Shown one piece after another: positions 1-6,685 of a stretch of DNA of 13,345 nt. The notes under the pieces were generated by a model. It was given only the letters and a program-made list of their open reading frames with translations. It had not been told where the DNA came from and did no database searches. Within the stretch, counting starts at the first letter, position 1. Every line of letters starts with the position of its first letter. Source of the stretch: JBBPXY01 sp038200435 (lineage in GTDB: Bacteria; Actinomycetota; Thermoleophilia; Solirubrobacterales; Solirubrobacteraceae); the NCBI GenBank assembly GCA_038200435.1, contig JBBPXY010000027.1, positions 1 to 13,345 on the forward strand. Reading direction: 5' to 3'. The position numbers and the translations under genes are program-made.

Positions 1-642
1 GAGCGCGTCGACCTGGCGCCCGGGCCGCACACGGCGGAGATGGAGCGCATCTACGGGGAGGGGCACAGCACCGTTCCCGGGCTCATGGTGGGGGACGAGC
101 CGGTACACGGTTCGCGGGCCATCCTCGAGCGCCTCGAGCAGTTGGCCCCGGAGCCCGCTCTGTATCCGTCAGCGATCGCCGAGCAGGTGCGCGAGGCGGA
201 GAAGTGGGGCGACGACGAACTGCAGGACCTCGGGCGGCGTCTGCCCTGGGGCGCCCTGCACTTCCGCCCCGAGGCGCTCGGCACGTTCGGCGGAGCGGGG
301 ATGCTCGACCCCGCGGGCGTGGACTTCGCGATGAACTACGTGCACTCGACCTGGGCCTACCACGGGATCACCGCGGCGCGGCTGGCCGATGACCTCAACG
401 GCCTTCCGGCCAAGCTCGACCATGTCGACGAGCTGGCCGCGAGCAGCGTCATCGGCGGCGACGAGGCGACCGCGGCCGACCTGCAGATCGGTGCGACCAT
501 GCGCGTGCTCCTGTGCGTCGGCGATCTGCAGCCGCTGCTCGCGGGGCGCCCCGGGGAGACGATCGCCCGACGATGGTTCCCCGACTACACGGGCGAAATA
601 CCGGCCGGCGCGTTCCCGGCGGGCTGGGTACCGGCCAAGTAG
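1..642 (+). CDS. Glutathione S-transferase-like protein, 5' end missing
   Basis: The reading frame is open from base 1, so the gene starts outside the window; 213 residues are visible. The first part is the end of a thioredoxin-like GST N-terminal domain: a VP-G-L segment carrying the cis-Pro position expected for glutathione binding, followed by the V-H-G-S-R-A-I-L pattern that matches the (D/G)S-x-x-I helix of GSTs. A LAPEPALYP linker leads into an all-helical C-terminal domain containing the AADLQIG motif that matches the conserved helix-6 Asp. GSTs conjugate glutathione or related thiols, or serve as thiol-dependent reductases; as Actinomycetota generally use mycothiol, the thiol used is unclear. 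The last 58 bases overlap the 3' end of the convergent methyltransferase gene. The ATG at 40 is internal, not the start, because the homologous fold continues upstream of it. Confidence 0.82.
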   Translation, partial: ERVDLAPGPHTAEMERIYGEGHSTVPGLMVGDEPVHGSRAILERLEQLAPEPALYPSAIAEQVREAEKWGDDELQDLGRRLPWGALHFRPEALGTFGGAGMLDPAGVDFAMNYVHSTWAYHGITAARLADDLNGLPAKLDHVDELAASSVIGGDEATAADLQIGATMRVLLCVGDLQPLLAGRPGETIARRWFPDYTGEIPAGAFPAGWVPAK

Positions 643-1466
643 GACCCGAGGCGGGCGCGCATGACCGCGACCGCGTCGGGGTTCTCGTCGATCAGCACGT
701 AGCGGCGGCCGAGCTGCGCGCAGACGGCGCCGAGGGTGCCGGAACCGGCAAAGAAGTCGAGACACCAGCCTTCGGGTCTTGACGACGCGGCGACGAAGCG
801 CCGGACGAGGCCCTCGGGCTTCTGGGTCGGGTAGCCGGTGCGCTCCCTGCCGTTCGTGGGCACGATCGTGTGCCACATGACGTCGGTCGGCATCTTCCCC
901 CGAGCGGCCTTCTCGGCGGTGACGAGGCCCGGCGCCAGGTAGGGCTCGCGCTCGACGGCCTCGGCGTCGAAGTGGTGGGCACCAGGCGCCTTGACGTAGA
1001 CGAGGATCGTGTCGTGCTTCGCGGGCCAGCGCGTCTTGGGCTTGGCGCCGTAGTCGTAGGCCCAGACGATCTCGTTGAGGAAGGCCTCGCGCCCGAAGAT
1101 CTCGTCCAGGAGGTGGGCGCGCACGCGGTAGGCCTCGCGGGGATCAAGGTGCAGGTAGAGCGTGCCGTGGGGGGCGAGGAGGCGGTGGGCTTCTTCGATT
1201 CGTGATTCGAGGAAGGCGAGGTAGTCGTCGTGGGTGTCTTCGTAAGAGAGCGCGGTTGACGCGGTCTGGGAGCGGTAGCGGCGGCCCCCGAAGCCGGTGC
1301 GGTCGCCTTCATCGTCGCGCACGGTTCGCAGCCGCTTCGCTGTCTGGCGCGAGCCCGTGTTGAACGGGGGGTCGATGTAGATCAGGTCGAAGGTGTTGGC
1401 CGGGAGCTGCGGGAGAAGCGCGGCGTTGTCGCCTTCGAGGATGAGGTTGCGGTCGAGGGCGATCAC
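585..1466 (-). CDS. Site-specific DNA N4-cytosine/N6-adenine methyltransferase
   Basis: A 293-residue S-adenosylmethionine-dependent DNA methyltransferase of the N6_N4_Mtase family. Motif IV comes first (DLIYIDPPFNTG, DPPF at residues 32-35) and the SAM-binding motif I (DFFAGSGT, FAGSGT at about 239-244) comes last, which is the beta-class motif order. The stretch between them, with SYEDTHDDYLAFLESR and YPTQKPEGL segments typical of the family, should hold the target-recognition region. DPPF rather than DPPY or SPPY does not settle N4 against N6 chemistry. The start is GTG at 1464-1466; the TGA of the upstream DUF559 gene overlaps it as GTGA, implying translational coupling and explaining the missing Shine-Dalgarno site. 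No intact restriction enzyme is adjacent, so it is either an orphan methyltransferase or the partner of the broken DUF559 gene. Confidence 0.92.
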   Translation of the reverse strand: MIALDRNLILEGDNAALLPQLPANTFDLIYIDPPFNTGSRQTAKRLRTVRDDEGDRTGFGGRRYRSQTASTALSYEDTHDDYLAFLESRIEEAHRLLAPHGTLYLHLDPREAYRVRAHLLDEIFGREAFLNEIVWAYDYGAKPKTRWPAKHDTILVYVKAPGAHHFDAEAVEREPYLAPGLVTAEKAARGKMPTDVMWHTIVPTNGRERTGYPTQKPEGLVRRFVAASSRPEGWCLDFFAGSGTLGAVCAQLGRRYVLIDENPDAVAVMRARLGSYLAGTQPAGNAPAGISPV

Positions 1467-2345
1467 GTGGTGGACGACGCTATCGCCGCGCCTAGACGAG
1501 CCGCGACCGCCTCGGGCTCCTGCTTCAGCTGGCGCCAGGTGATGCGCATGACGCGGTAGCCGGCGGCGGCGAGCTCGGCGTCGCGACGGCGGTCGCGCTC
1601 AAAGGCCTGTCGTGTGCCGTGCGAGGCGTAGCCGTCGACCTCGACTATGAGCTTCTGGTCGTGAAAGACCACGTCTACTTCGTGGCCTTGGATCCTGGTG
1701 TTCGTCGCCGTCGGTCGGAGCTGTGCTTTTCGCAGCAGCGTTCTAAGACGTCGTTCTGCTTCGAGGCGGGTGATGCCGGGTTCGTCGTGCTGTCTCGGGA
1801 TCAGGTGGAGCACCTGTGCTTCGTTTACGGCGCGCTCGTAGGCCGCCGGATCCAGGAAGGGGTGCAGGTCTTGGAGGGTTCTTTGGGGCGTGGTGACTTT
1901 CAGGCCTTTGGTTGCCGTCACTTTCCTCGTCTGGGAGGGGAGCGAAGTGGGGTTGGAGCCCTGGGCGGGGGCGGCAGCGGCGGTCGGGGACGGTGACGTG
2001 GATGGGTCCGTCGATGCGAGCCAGGATCCGGTAGAGGGCGGCGGCGGTCCAGTGGCTGAGCGCGGCGGTGGGACCGCAGGCGAGGAGAGCGGCGAGCTCG
2101 AATGCGAGCGGGGCGGCGGCGGTGTGGCCCAGGAGATAGACGCCGCGGTGGATCCGGTGGAGGGTGCCGGCGGCCACCTTCCTCCGGACAACTGCATCGT
2201 TGAAACCAGCTGTCAGAAGCTGGCTGGTCGTGACGAGGCCCCGTTGCTCGGCGCCAGGTCGCTCAACCGACGGTTTCTGTCCACGATCCTCGTCGAACCC
2301 GGGCCGTGGAACAGAAACATTCGCTATGCGACGGTTCCTGTCCAT
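1463..2345 (-). pseudogene. DUF559 / Vsr-like nuclease-fold protein with AbiEi-type N-terminal domain, frameshifted
   Basis: Two overlapping minus frames together make one recognisable protein of about 290 residues. The upstream frame (from 2345) holds a winged-helix AbiEi-antitoxin-like domain: GLVTTSQLLTAGF, then GTLHRIHRGVYLLGH and ALSHWTAAALY. The downstream frame holds KGLKVTTPQRTLQDL and a DUF559 domain with VDVVF, LIVEVDGYASH, AFERDRRRDAELAAAGYRV and ITWRQL, matching the Vsr/PD-(D/E)xK endonuclease fold (Asp of VDVVF, then E-x-D of EVDG). One surplus base, best placed near 1925 (GAC GAG g AAA GTG ACG), would join the frames as LPDE-KVTATKGL, as relatives read. Unshifted, translation from 2345 gives a 200-residue product without the nuclease domain. 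Whether this is a true mutation or a sequencing or assembly error cannot be told here. The true start is also unclear: only the ATG at 2345, inside the repeat cluster, is in frame and no Shine-Dalgarno site precedes it. Confidence 0.78.
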
Positions 2346-2384
2346 TCGTCGGACAGGACAGCGGGTGTGGACAGAAACCGCCGG
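2267..2384. repeat. Cluster of short inverted repeats, core TGGACAGAAACCGnCGG
   Basis: A motif near CGTGGACAGAAACCGTCGG occurs several times in about 120 bp. The outer copies at 2267-2285 (minus orientation) and 2366-2384 (plus orientation) are inverted and match at 17 of 19 positions. Inside lie a degenerate plus copy at 2305-2323 (one extra A), a minus copy at about 2328-2348 (GAATGGACAGGAACCGTCGC), and a further CGGACAGGACAG fragment at 2350-2361. The layout is a nested imperfect palindrome. No transposase and no clear target-site duplication were seen. It spans the DUF559 5' end and the spacer behind transketolase. It may be a REP- or MITE-like dispersed element or a transcript-end hairpin; the role is unknown. 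Confidence 0.6.
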
Positions 2385-2424
2385 CCGGAAGCGTCTTTCG
2401 CGACGATGTCGTCGCTCTTCCTTC

Positions 2425-4431
2425 CTAGAGCAGGTCCCTCACTGCGTCGACGACAGCGCCCGCGTTGATCCCCAGCTCCTCCAGCACCTGCGGCCCGGGC
2501 GCCGAGGCGCCGAAACGGTCGACGGCGACCGCGCGGTCGACCCACCGTTCCCAGCCCATCGAGATGCCGGCCTCGATCGAGACCTTTGGGACTCCGGCCG
2601 GCAGCACGCTCTCGCGGTATTCGGCCGACTGTGCGGCTAAGAGCTCCCAGCTCGGCATGGCAACGACGCGCACCGCCACGCCCTCAGCGGCCAAAGTCTC
2701 CGCGGCGTCCAAAGCCACCGCGACCTCTGAGCCGGTACCGACGATCACGGCGGCGGCATCGTCGGCCTCGCGCAGGACGTAGGCGCCGCGGGCGGCGCCC
2801 TCGGCGGCGCCGAGCACTTCGCGGTCGAGAACCGGCAGGTCCTGGCGGGAGAGCACCAGCACGGCCGGTCCCTCGACGTCTTCGAGGATCATTCGCCATG
2901 CCTCCGCGGTCTCGGCCGCGTCGCTCGGCCGGATGACGGTCAGCCCCGGGATCGCTCGGAGCGCGGCGAGGTGCTCGACGGGCTGATGGGTCGGGCCGTC
3001 CTCTCCCACCCCGAGTGAGTCGTGGGAGAACACCCAAACGCAGGGCAGCTCCATGAGCGCCGAGAGCCGGATCGCCGGGCGCATGTAGTCGGCGAACTGC
3101 AGGAAGGTCGAGCCGTAGGGCTTGATGATCCCGCCGTGCAGCGCGAGGCCGTTGACGGCCGCGGCCATCGCGTGCTCGCGTACGCCCCAGTAGACGTTGC
3201 GTCCGGCGCGCGCGTGCGTGAATGAGCCTTCCGTCTTGAAGGAGGTCTTCACGTTGTCGGTGAGGTCGGCCGAGCCGCCGACCATCGTGGGGACGAAGCG
3301 CGAGATCGCCTGCATCGTCACCCCGCTGGCGGTGCGCGTGGCAAGCTTGGATCCCGGAGGCGAGTCGAACTTCGGCAACGCGTCGGCGAGGCCGGGAGAC
3401 GGCCGGCCCGACCAGGCGACGTCCCACTCCGCTGCCGCGTCAGGCTCGGCGCGGCGCCAGCGGTCGAACCGGTCCTGCCATTCGCCCTGCGCCGCCCCGC
3501 CGCTCTCGCGCGCGTCGAAGCTCTCGTACACCTCGTCGGCCACGTGGAAGTGGAGGTCGGGATCGAGCCCGAGAGCGATCTTCGTCGCGCGCACCTCTTC
3601 GGGCCCGAGCGCCGATCCGTGCACGCCCGCGGTCCCGGCCTTGGAGGGCGCCGGGTACCCGATCACGGAGCGCACGCGAATGAGCGACGGGCGGGCCTCC
3701 TCCGCACACGCCTCGTCCACCGCCGCCTCGAGCGCTTCCAGGTCGTTGGCGTCCTGCACCACCGAGACATGCCAGCCGTAGGCGCGGAAGCGCGCGTCGA
3801 CGTCCTCGGTATCGAACGTGAGCGCGGTGTCGCCGTCGATCGAGATGTGGTTGTCGTCGTAGAGGTAGACGAGGCGGCCGAGCCCGAGGTGGCCGGCGAG
3901 CGACGCTGCTTCGGAGGAGATGCCCTCCATGAGGTCGCCGTCGGAGCAGATGCCGTACGTGCGGTGGTCGGTCACGTCCGCGCCGTAGCGCTCGCGCAGG
4001 AAGCGCTCGGCCATCGCCATCCCCACGCCGTTCGCGAAGCCCTGCCCGAGCGGTCCGGTCGTGGTCTCGATGCCCGGCGTCACGTTGATGCGATCGCGTT
4101 CGGGATGGCCGGGAGTGCGCGAGCCCATCTGACGGAAGGCGCGCAGGTCGTCCATCGTCAGGTCGTAGCCCGAGAGATGCAGCACGCTGTAGAGCAGCAT
4201 CGAGCCGTGCCCGGCCGAGAGGACGAAGCGGTCGCGGTCGGGCCACATCGGGTCGGCCGGGTTGTGCTTCATCACCTTCGAGTAGAGGAGGTAGGCCACG
4301 GGCGCCATGCCCATCGGCATCCCGGGATGGCCGCTGCGCGCGCGCTCGACCGCGTCGATCGTCAACGTGCGGATCGTGTCGATGCAGAGGCGGTCGAGGT
4401 CGATCGCCGTGAGGTCGTCGGTACGGGACAT
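2425..4431 (-). CDS. tkt: Transketolase
   Basis: A 668-residue thiamine-diphosphate enzyme that moves two-carbon ketol units between sugar phosphates in the non-oxidative pentose phosphate pathway, in the cytoplasm. Its length is normal for the bacterial family. Visible landmarks are SGHPGMPMG (His 35), SAGHGS (His 75), the TPP/Mg motif running from SDGDLMEG (Asp 166) to YDDNHISIDG (Asn 194), GVHGSALG (His 271), the catalytic Glu 419 in GVREHAMAAAVNG, FSHDSLGVGEDGPTHQP (His 470, His 482), and a C-terminal domain closing with PQVLEELGINA. Start is ATG at 4429-4431, which fits the usual N-terminus; no good Shine-Dalgarno is present. No transaldolase or glucose-6-phosphate dehydrogenase gene follows; downstream lies the repeat cluster. 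Confidence 0.97.
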   Translation of the reverse strand: MSRTDDLTAIDLDRLCIDTIRTLTIDAVERARSGHPGMPMGMAPVAYLLYSKVMKHNPADPMWPDRDRFVLSAGHGSMLLYSVLHLSGYDLTMDDLRAFRQMGSRTPGHPERDRINVTPGIETTTGPLGQGFANGVGMAMAERFLRERYGADVTDHRTYGICSDGDLMEGISSEAASLAGHLGLGRLVYLYDDNHISIDGDTALTFDTEDVDARFRAYGWHVSVVQDANDLEALEAAVDEACAEEARPSLIRVRSVIGYPAPSKAGTAGVHGSALGPEEVRATKIALGLDPDLHFHVADEVYESFDARESGGAAQGEWQDRFDRWRRAEPDAAAEWDVAWSGRPSPGLADALPKFDSPPGSKLATRTASGVTMQAISRFVPTMVGGSADLTDNVKTSFKTEGSFTHARAGRNVYWGVREHAMAAAVNGLALHGGIIKPYGSTFLQFADYMRPAIRLSALMELPCVWVFSHDSLGVGEDGPTHQPVEHLAALRAIPGLTVIRPSDAAETAEAWRMILEDVEGPAVLVLSRQDLPVLDREVLGAAEGAARGAYVLREADDAAAVIVGTGSEVAVALDAAETLAAEGVAVRVVAMPSWELLAAQSAEYRESVLPAGVPKVSIEAGISMGWERWVDRAVAVDRFGASAPGPQVLEELGINAGAVVDAVRDLL

Positions 4432-4503
4432 CGAGGACCGCGCAGGTTATCCCCGCCGGGCATCAGACGGTTCCCGAGGTCTTCGGACGGGTAGGTTCCA
4501 CCC
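4432..4503. promoter_or_regulatory. Divergent promoter region between transketolase and the small membrane protein
   Basis: This 72-bp spacer must serve both directions. On the plus strand a TAGGTT box (4492-4497) ends 6 nt before the ATG at 4504, the spacing expected of a -10 box for a leaderless mRNA. On the minus strand GGATAACCT contains TAACCT (4444-4449) 12 nt before the transketolase ATG, giving a very short or absent leader. No convincing TTGACA-type -35 is visible for either. Assignment is by pattern only. Confidence 0.4.
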
Positions 4504-4788
4504 ATGGCCGACTCCCCTCCGAAGGACTCCCCCAAGAACGCCCCTGCACCCGCCCCGAGCACGCCGAAGGGACGCGACCCCTCGACGATGATCCCTGCGC
4601 GCCGGCAGCGCACCGGGGTCGAGTCGGTGTTCGTACGGCTCGTAGCCACCGCCGGCATCATCGGAATCGGAGTGGCGCTCGGAGCGATCCTCGTCGGCCA
4701 GAAGGTCGAAGGCTGGATCGTCGGGCTCGCCGTGGCGCTCACGTGCGTGATCCTCTCGGCCGTTCTCTGGTCATCGCGTCAGGTCTAG
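4504..4788 (+). CDS. Small two-helix membrane protein of unknown function
   Basis: A 94-residue protein with a Pro/Lys/Ala-rich hydrophilic N-terminus (residues 1-35), a short basic stretch (IPARRQRTG), then two predicted membrane segments, about 45-65 (VRLVATAGIIGIGVALGAILV) and 71-88 (WIVGLAVALTCVILSAVL), ending in SSRQV. The basic stretch before helix 1 suggests a cytoplasmic N-terminus with both ends inside. I recall similar short proteins in Thermoleophilia but no assigned function. No Shine-Dalgarno precedes the ATG; a TAGGTT box sits 6 nt upstream. The stop is 10 bp before the dehalogenase start, and the dehalogenase ribosome-binding site overlaps this stop codon, so the two are probably co-transcribed. 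Confidence 0.75.
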   Translation: MADSPPKDSPKNAPAPAPSTPKGRDPSTMIPARRQRTGVESVFVRLVATAGIIGIGVALGAILVGQKVEGWIVGLAVALTCVILSAVLWSSRQV

Positions 4789-4791
4789 GAG
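4787..4791 (+). promoter_or_regulatory. Ribosome-binding site AGGAG of the dehalogenase gene
   Basis: AGGAG sits 7 nt before the ATG at 4799 and overlaps the TAG stop of the preceding gene (4786-4788). This fixes the dehalogenase start and suggests that ribosomes ending the upstream frame may re-initiate here. Confidence 0.7.
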
Positions 4792-4798
4792 CCACCGA

Positions 4799-5668
4799 AT
4801 GGATACAGCCCGCACACCCGAGGACCGGCTCGAGGGCCTGCCCGACTTCCCCTTTGCCGCGCACTACCGCGAGCACGACGGACTGAGGCTCGCGCACGTC
4901 GACGAGGGCGACGGCGCACCCGTCCTCTTCCTGCACGGAGAGCCGACGTGGTCGTACCTCTGGCGCAAGGTGATCCCGCCCGTGCGCGACGCCGGCTTTC
5001 GCTGCATCGCTCCCGACCACGCGGGCTTCGGGCGCTCGGACAAGCCGACCGATCTCGACTGGTACTCCTACAATCGCCACACCGAGGTGACGGGATCGAT
5101 CCTCGAAGACCTCGACTTGACCGGCGTCACCGTGGTCGTGCACGACTGGGGCGGGCCGATCGGGCTCCGGCTCGCCGCCGAGCACCCGGACCGGATCGCG
5201 CGCATGGTGATCATGGACACCGGGCTCTTCACCGGCCACCAGAAGATGAGCGACGCTTGGCTCGCGTTTCACGGCTATGTGCGCAAGACCGAGGACCTGC
5301 CCGTCGGGATGCTCGTGCGCGGCGCATGCAAGAACGACCCGGGCGACGAGGTCATCGCCGCCTACGAGGCGCCCTATCCGGACGCGGCCTCGAAGGCCGG
5401 CGCGCGCGCGTTTCCGCTCATCCTGCCCCAGTCACCCGAGGCGCCCGGCGGCGCCGAGGGCCAGCGCGTGCTCGAGTCGCTCCGCGGCGACGCGCGCCCG
5501 AAGCTCGTGCTCTGGGCCGAAGACGACCCGATCCTCGACCTCGACACCGGCCACCGGTTCGCCGCGGCGCTGAACACCGAGGTGCACCACGTGATCCCGG
5601 AGGCCAGCCACTTCCTCCAGGAGGATCAGGGCCCGCTGATCGGGCGCCTGATCGCCGATTGGCTCTAG
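4799..5668 (+). CDS. Haloalkane dehalogenase, subfamily HLD-I (DhlA-like)
   Basis: A 289-residue alpha/beta-hydrolase that cleaves carbon-halogen bonds of haloalkanes, giving an alcohol, halide and a proton; no signal peptide, so cytoplasmic. Residues expected of subfamily I are present: oxyanion-hole HGEPTWSYLWRKVIP (residues 46-60), nucleophile Asp 116 with halide-binding Trp 117 in VVHDWGG, a probable second halide-binding Trp 154 in DAWLAF at the place of DhlA Trp 175, cap-domain AAYEAPYPDAASKAGARAFP (near-identical pattern in DhlA), catalytic acid Asp 243 in AEDDPIL and catalytic His 271 in ASHFLQED. HGEP rather than HGNP and the post-cap acid argue against HLD-II; a Trp next to the nucleophile argues against an epoxide hydrolase having been misread. 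Its stop shares a CTAG with the convergent SDR gene. Substrate range cannot be read from sequence. Confidence 0.88.
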   Translation: MDTARTPEDRLEGLPDFPFAAHYREHDGLRLAHVDEGDGAPVLFLHGEPTWSYLWRKVIPPVRDAGFRCIAPDHAGFGRSDKPTDLDWYSYNRHTEVTGSILEDLDLTGVTVVVHDWGGPIGLRLAAEHPDRIARMVIMDTGLFTGHQKMSDAWLAFHGYVRKTEDLPVGMLVRGACKNDPGDEVIAAYEAPYPDAASKAGARAFPLILPQSPEAPGGAEGQRVLESLRGDARPKLVLWAEDDPILDLDTGHRFAAALNTEVHHVIPEASHFLQEDQGPLIGRLIADWL

Positions 5669-6564
5669 CCGGCCTCCGCCTTCTCCGGCAGCTCGGCCGG
5701 CGCGTCGGCGGCCTCGAGGCGCGGCTCGCTCTGGCGCGCGCGCTGCTCGTATCCCGCGCGGAGCTGCTTGTCGGGGTCGAGCATCACCTGGTCGCTCTTC
5801 AGTGCGCGGCCGATCGCCTCGTTCGCGCGCCGCGGCAGGATCGCCATCGTCTTCCAGATCGAGCCGAGTGACTTCGGCACGTAGACGTCGAAGCGGCCTG
5901 TCTGCAGCGCCTCGACGATGGCGGCGGCCACATCATCGGGATTGAGGGGCTTGACGCCGCGGGTCTCTCCCGTGACGCCGTCGGTCAGCTCGGTGTTGAC
6001 GATCCCCGGCATGACAACCGAGAGCTGCACACCCGTGCCACGCAGCTCGGTGCGCAGCGCCTCGGTGAGCCCGACGACCGCGAACTTCGTGGCCGAGTAC
6101 GTCGCGATCCCCGCGATCCCGAACTTGCCCGCCGAGGAGGCGATGTTCACGAGGTGCCCGCTGCCGCGCGCGGTGAAGCGCGCAAGCGCGAGCTTCGAGC
6201 CGATGATCACGCCGTGCAGGTTGATGTCGACCTGCCGGATCGCGGCGGCATCGTCCTCCTCCAGAAAGCGCTCCATGTGCATGACGCCCGCATTGTTGAT
6301 CAGCGCGTCGAGCTTGCCCAGCGCCTTCTCGGTCTCGTCGAGGAAACGCTCGAACGATGCTCGGTCGGTCACGTCGAGCGGCAGGCCGATGTTGCCGGTG
6401 CCGAGAGCGGTCGCCTCGCGCTCGGCCAGCGCAGCGTCGATGTCGCCGAGCGAGACCTTGGCGCCCTCGCGCACGAGCGCGCGCGCCGTAGCCAGCCCGA
6501 TGCCACGCGCGCCGCCGGTGATGGCCACGACCAGACCGTTGAGAGAGCGGGGTTGCGGTGCCAT
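5665..6564 (-). CDS. Short-chain dehydrogenase/reductase (classical SDR)
   Basis: A 299-residue NAD(P)-dependent oxidoreductase with a Rossmann fold. Visible are TGGARGIG (cofactor glycine motif, residues 16-23), Asp 41 at the end of beta-2 (LGDID), which favours NAD over NADP, NNAG (90-93), and the catalytic set Asn 114, Ser 143, Tyr 156 and Lys 160 (YSATK). The C-terminus has about 40 extra residues, basic then acidic (RQSEPRLEAADAPAELPEKAEAG), beyond the usual core of about 250. The start is the ATG at 6562-6564 because AGGAGGAG lies 6 nt upstream; a longer frame reaching 6948 has no support. It is divergent from the GMC gene across 121 bp and meets the dehalogenase tail to tail. An alcohol or hydroxy-compound substrate is likely but unidentified. 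Confidence 0.9.
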   Translation of the reverse strand: MAPQPRSLNGLVVAITGGARGIGLATARALVREGAKVSLGDIDAALAEREATALGTGNIGLPLDVTDRASFERFLDETEKALGKLDALINNAGVMHMERFLEEDDAAAIRQVDINLHGVIIGSKLALARFTARGSGHLVNIASSAGKFGIAGIATYSATKFAVVGLTEALRTELRGTGVQLSVVMPGIVNTELTDGVTGETRGVKPLNPDDVAAAIVEALQTGRFDVYVPKSLGSIWKTMAILPRRANEAIGRALKSDQVMLDPDKQLRAGYEQRARQSEPRLEAADAPAELPEKAEAG

Positions 6565-6685
6565 GGTCGTCTCCTCCTGAAGTCGTTGACCGGCCTGAGC
6601 GCCGGAGTGGAACGGTAGCGGCCGGCGGAGGAGTAGGGTCGGCACTCCGCCGGCCCCCGGTTCAAGCAGACGTAGAGGAGAGAGC
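6565..6685. promoter_or_regulatory. Divergent intergenic region, SDR and GMC genes
   Basis: This 121-bp spacer holds ribosome-binding sites for both genes: minus-strand AGGAGGAG (plus coordinates 6571-6578) before the SDR, and plus-strand AGAGGAG (6674-6680) before the GMC start. A TAGGGT box at 6634-6639 (+) is a candidate -10 for the GMC gene, with a leader of about 40 nt. TACCGT on the minus strand (6612-6617) is a weaker candidate for the SDR. No -35 match or operator palindrome stands out. Unlike other spacers in the window, both genes here appear to have leaders. Confidence 0.4.

Noticed and set aside
169..876. Minus-strand frame of 235 codons across the GST gene
   Set aside because: Arg-rich composition with no family features; it is the shadow of the GST and methyltransferase genes.
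1915..1945. Programmed ribosomal frameshift in the DUF559 gene
   Set aside because: No convincing slippery site with rare codon or stop, and no stimulatory structure is evident; a simple indel or sequence error is more economical.
2267..2384. CRISPR array
   Set aside because: Copies alternate in orientation and diverge, with irregular spacing, and no cas genes are near.
3544..4494. Plus-strand frame of 316 codons antisense to transketolase
   Set aside because: Val/Glu/Arg/His-rich low-similarity product, wholly within a well supported gene on the other strand.
6586..6591. TTGACC as a -35 element for the GMC gene
   Set aside because: No -10-like box lies 16-19 bp downstream; the TAGGGT at 6634 is too far away.
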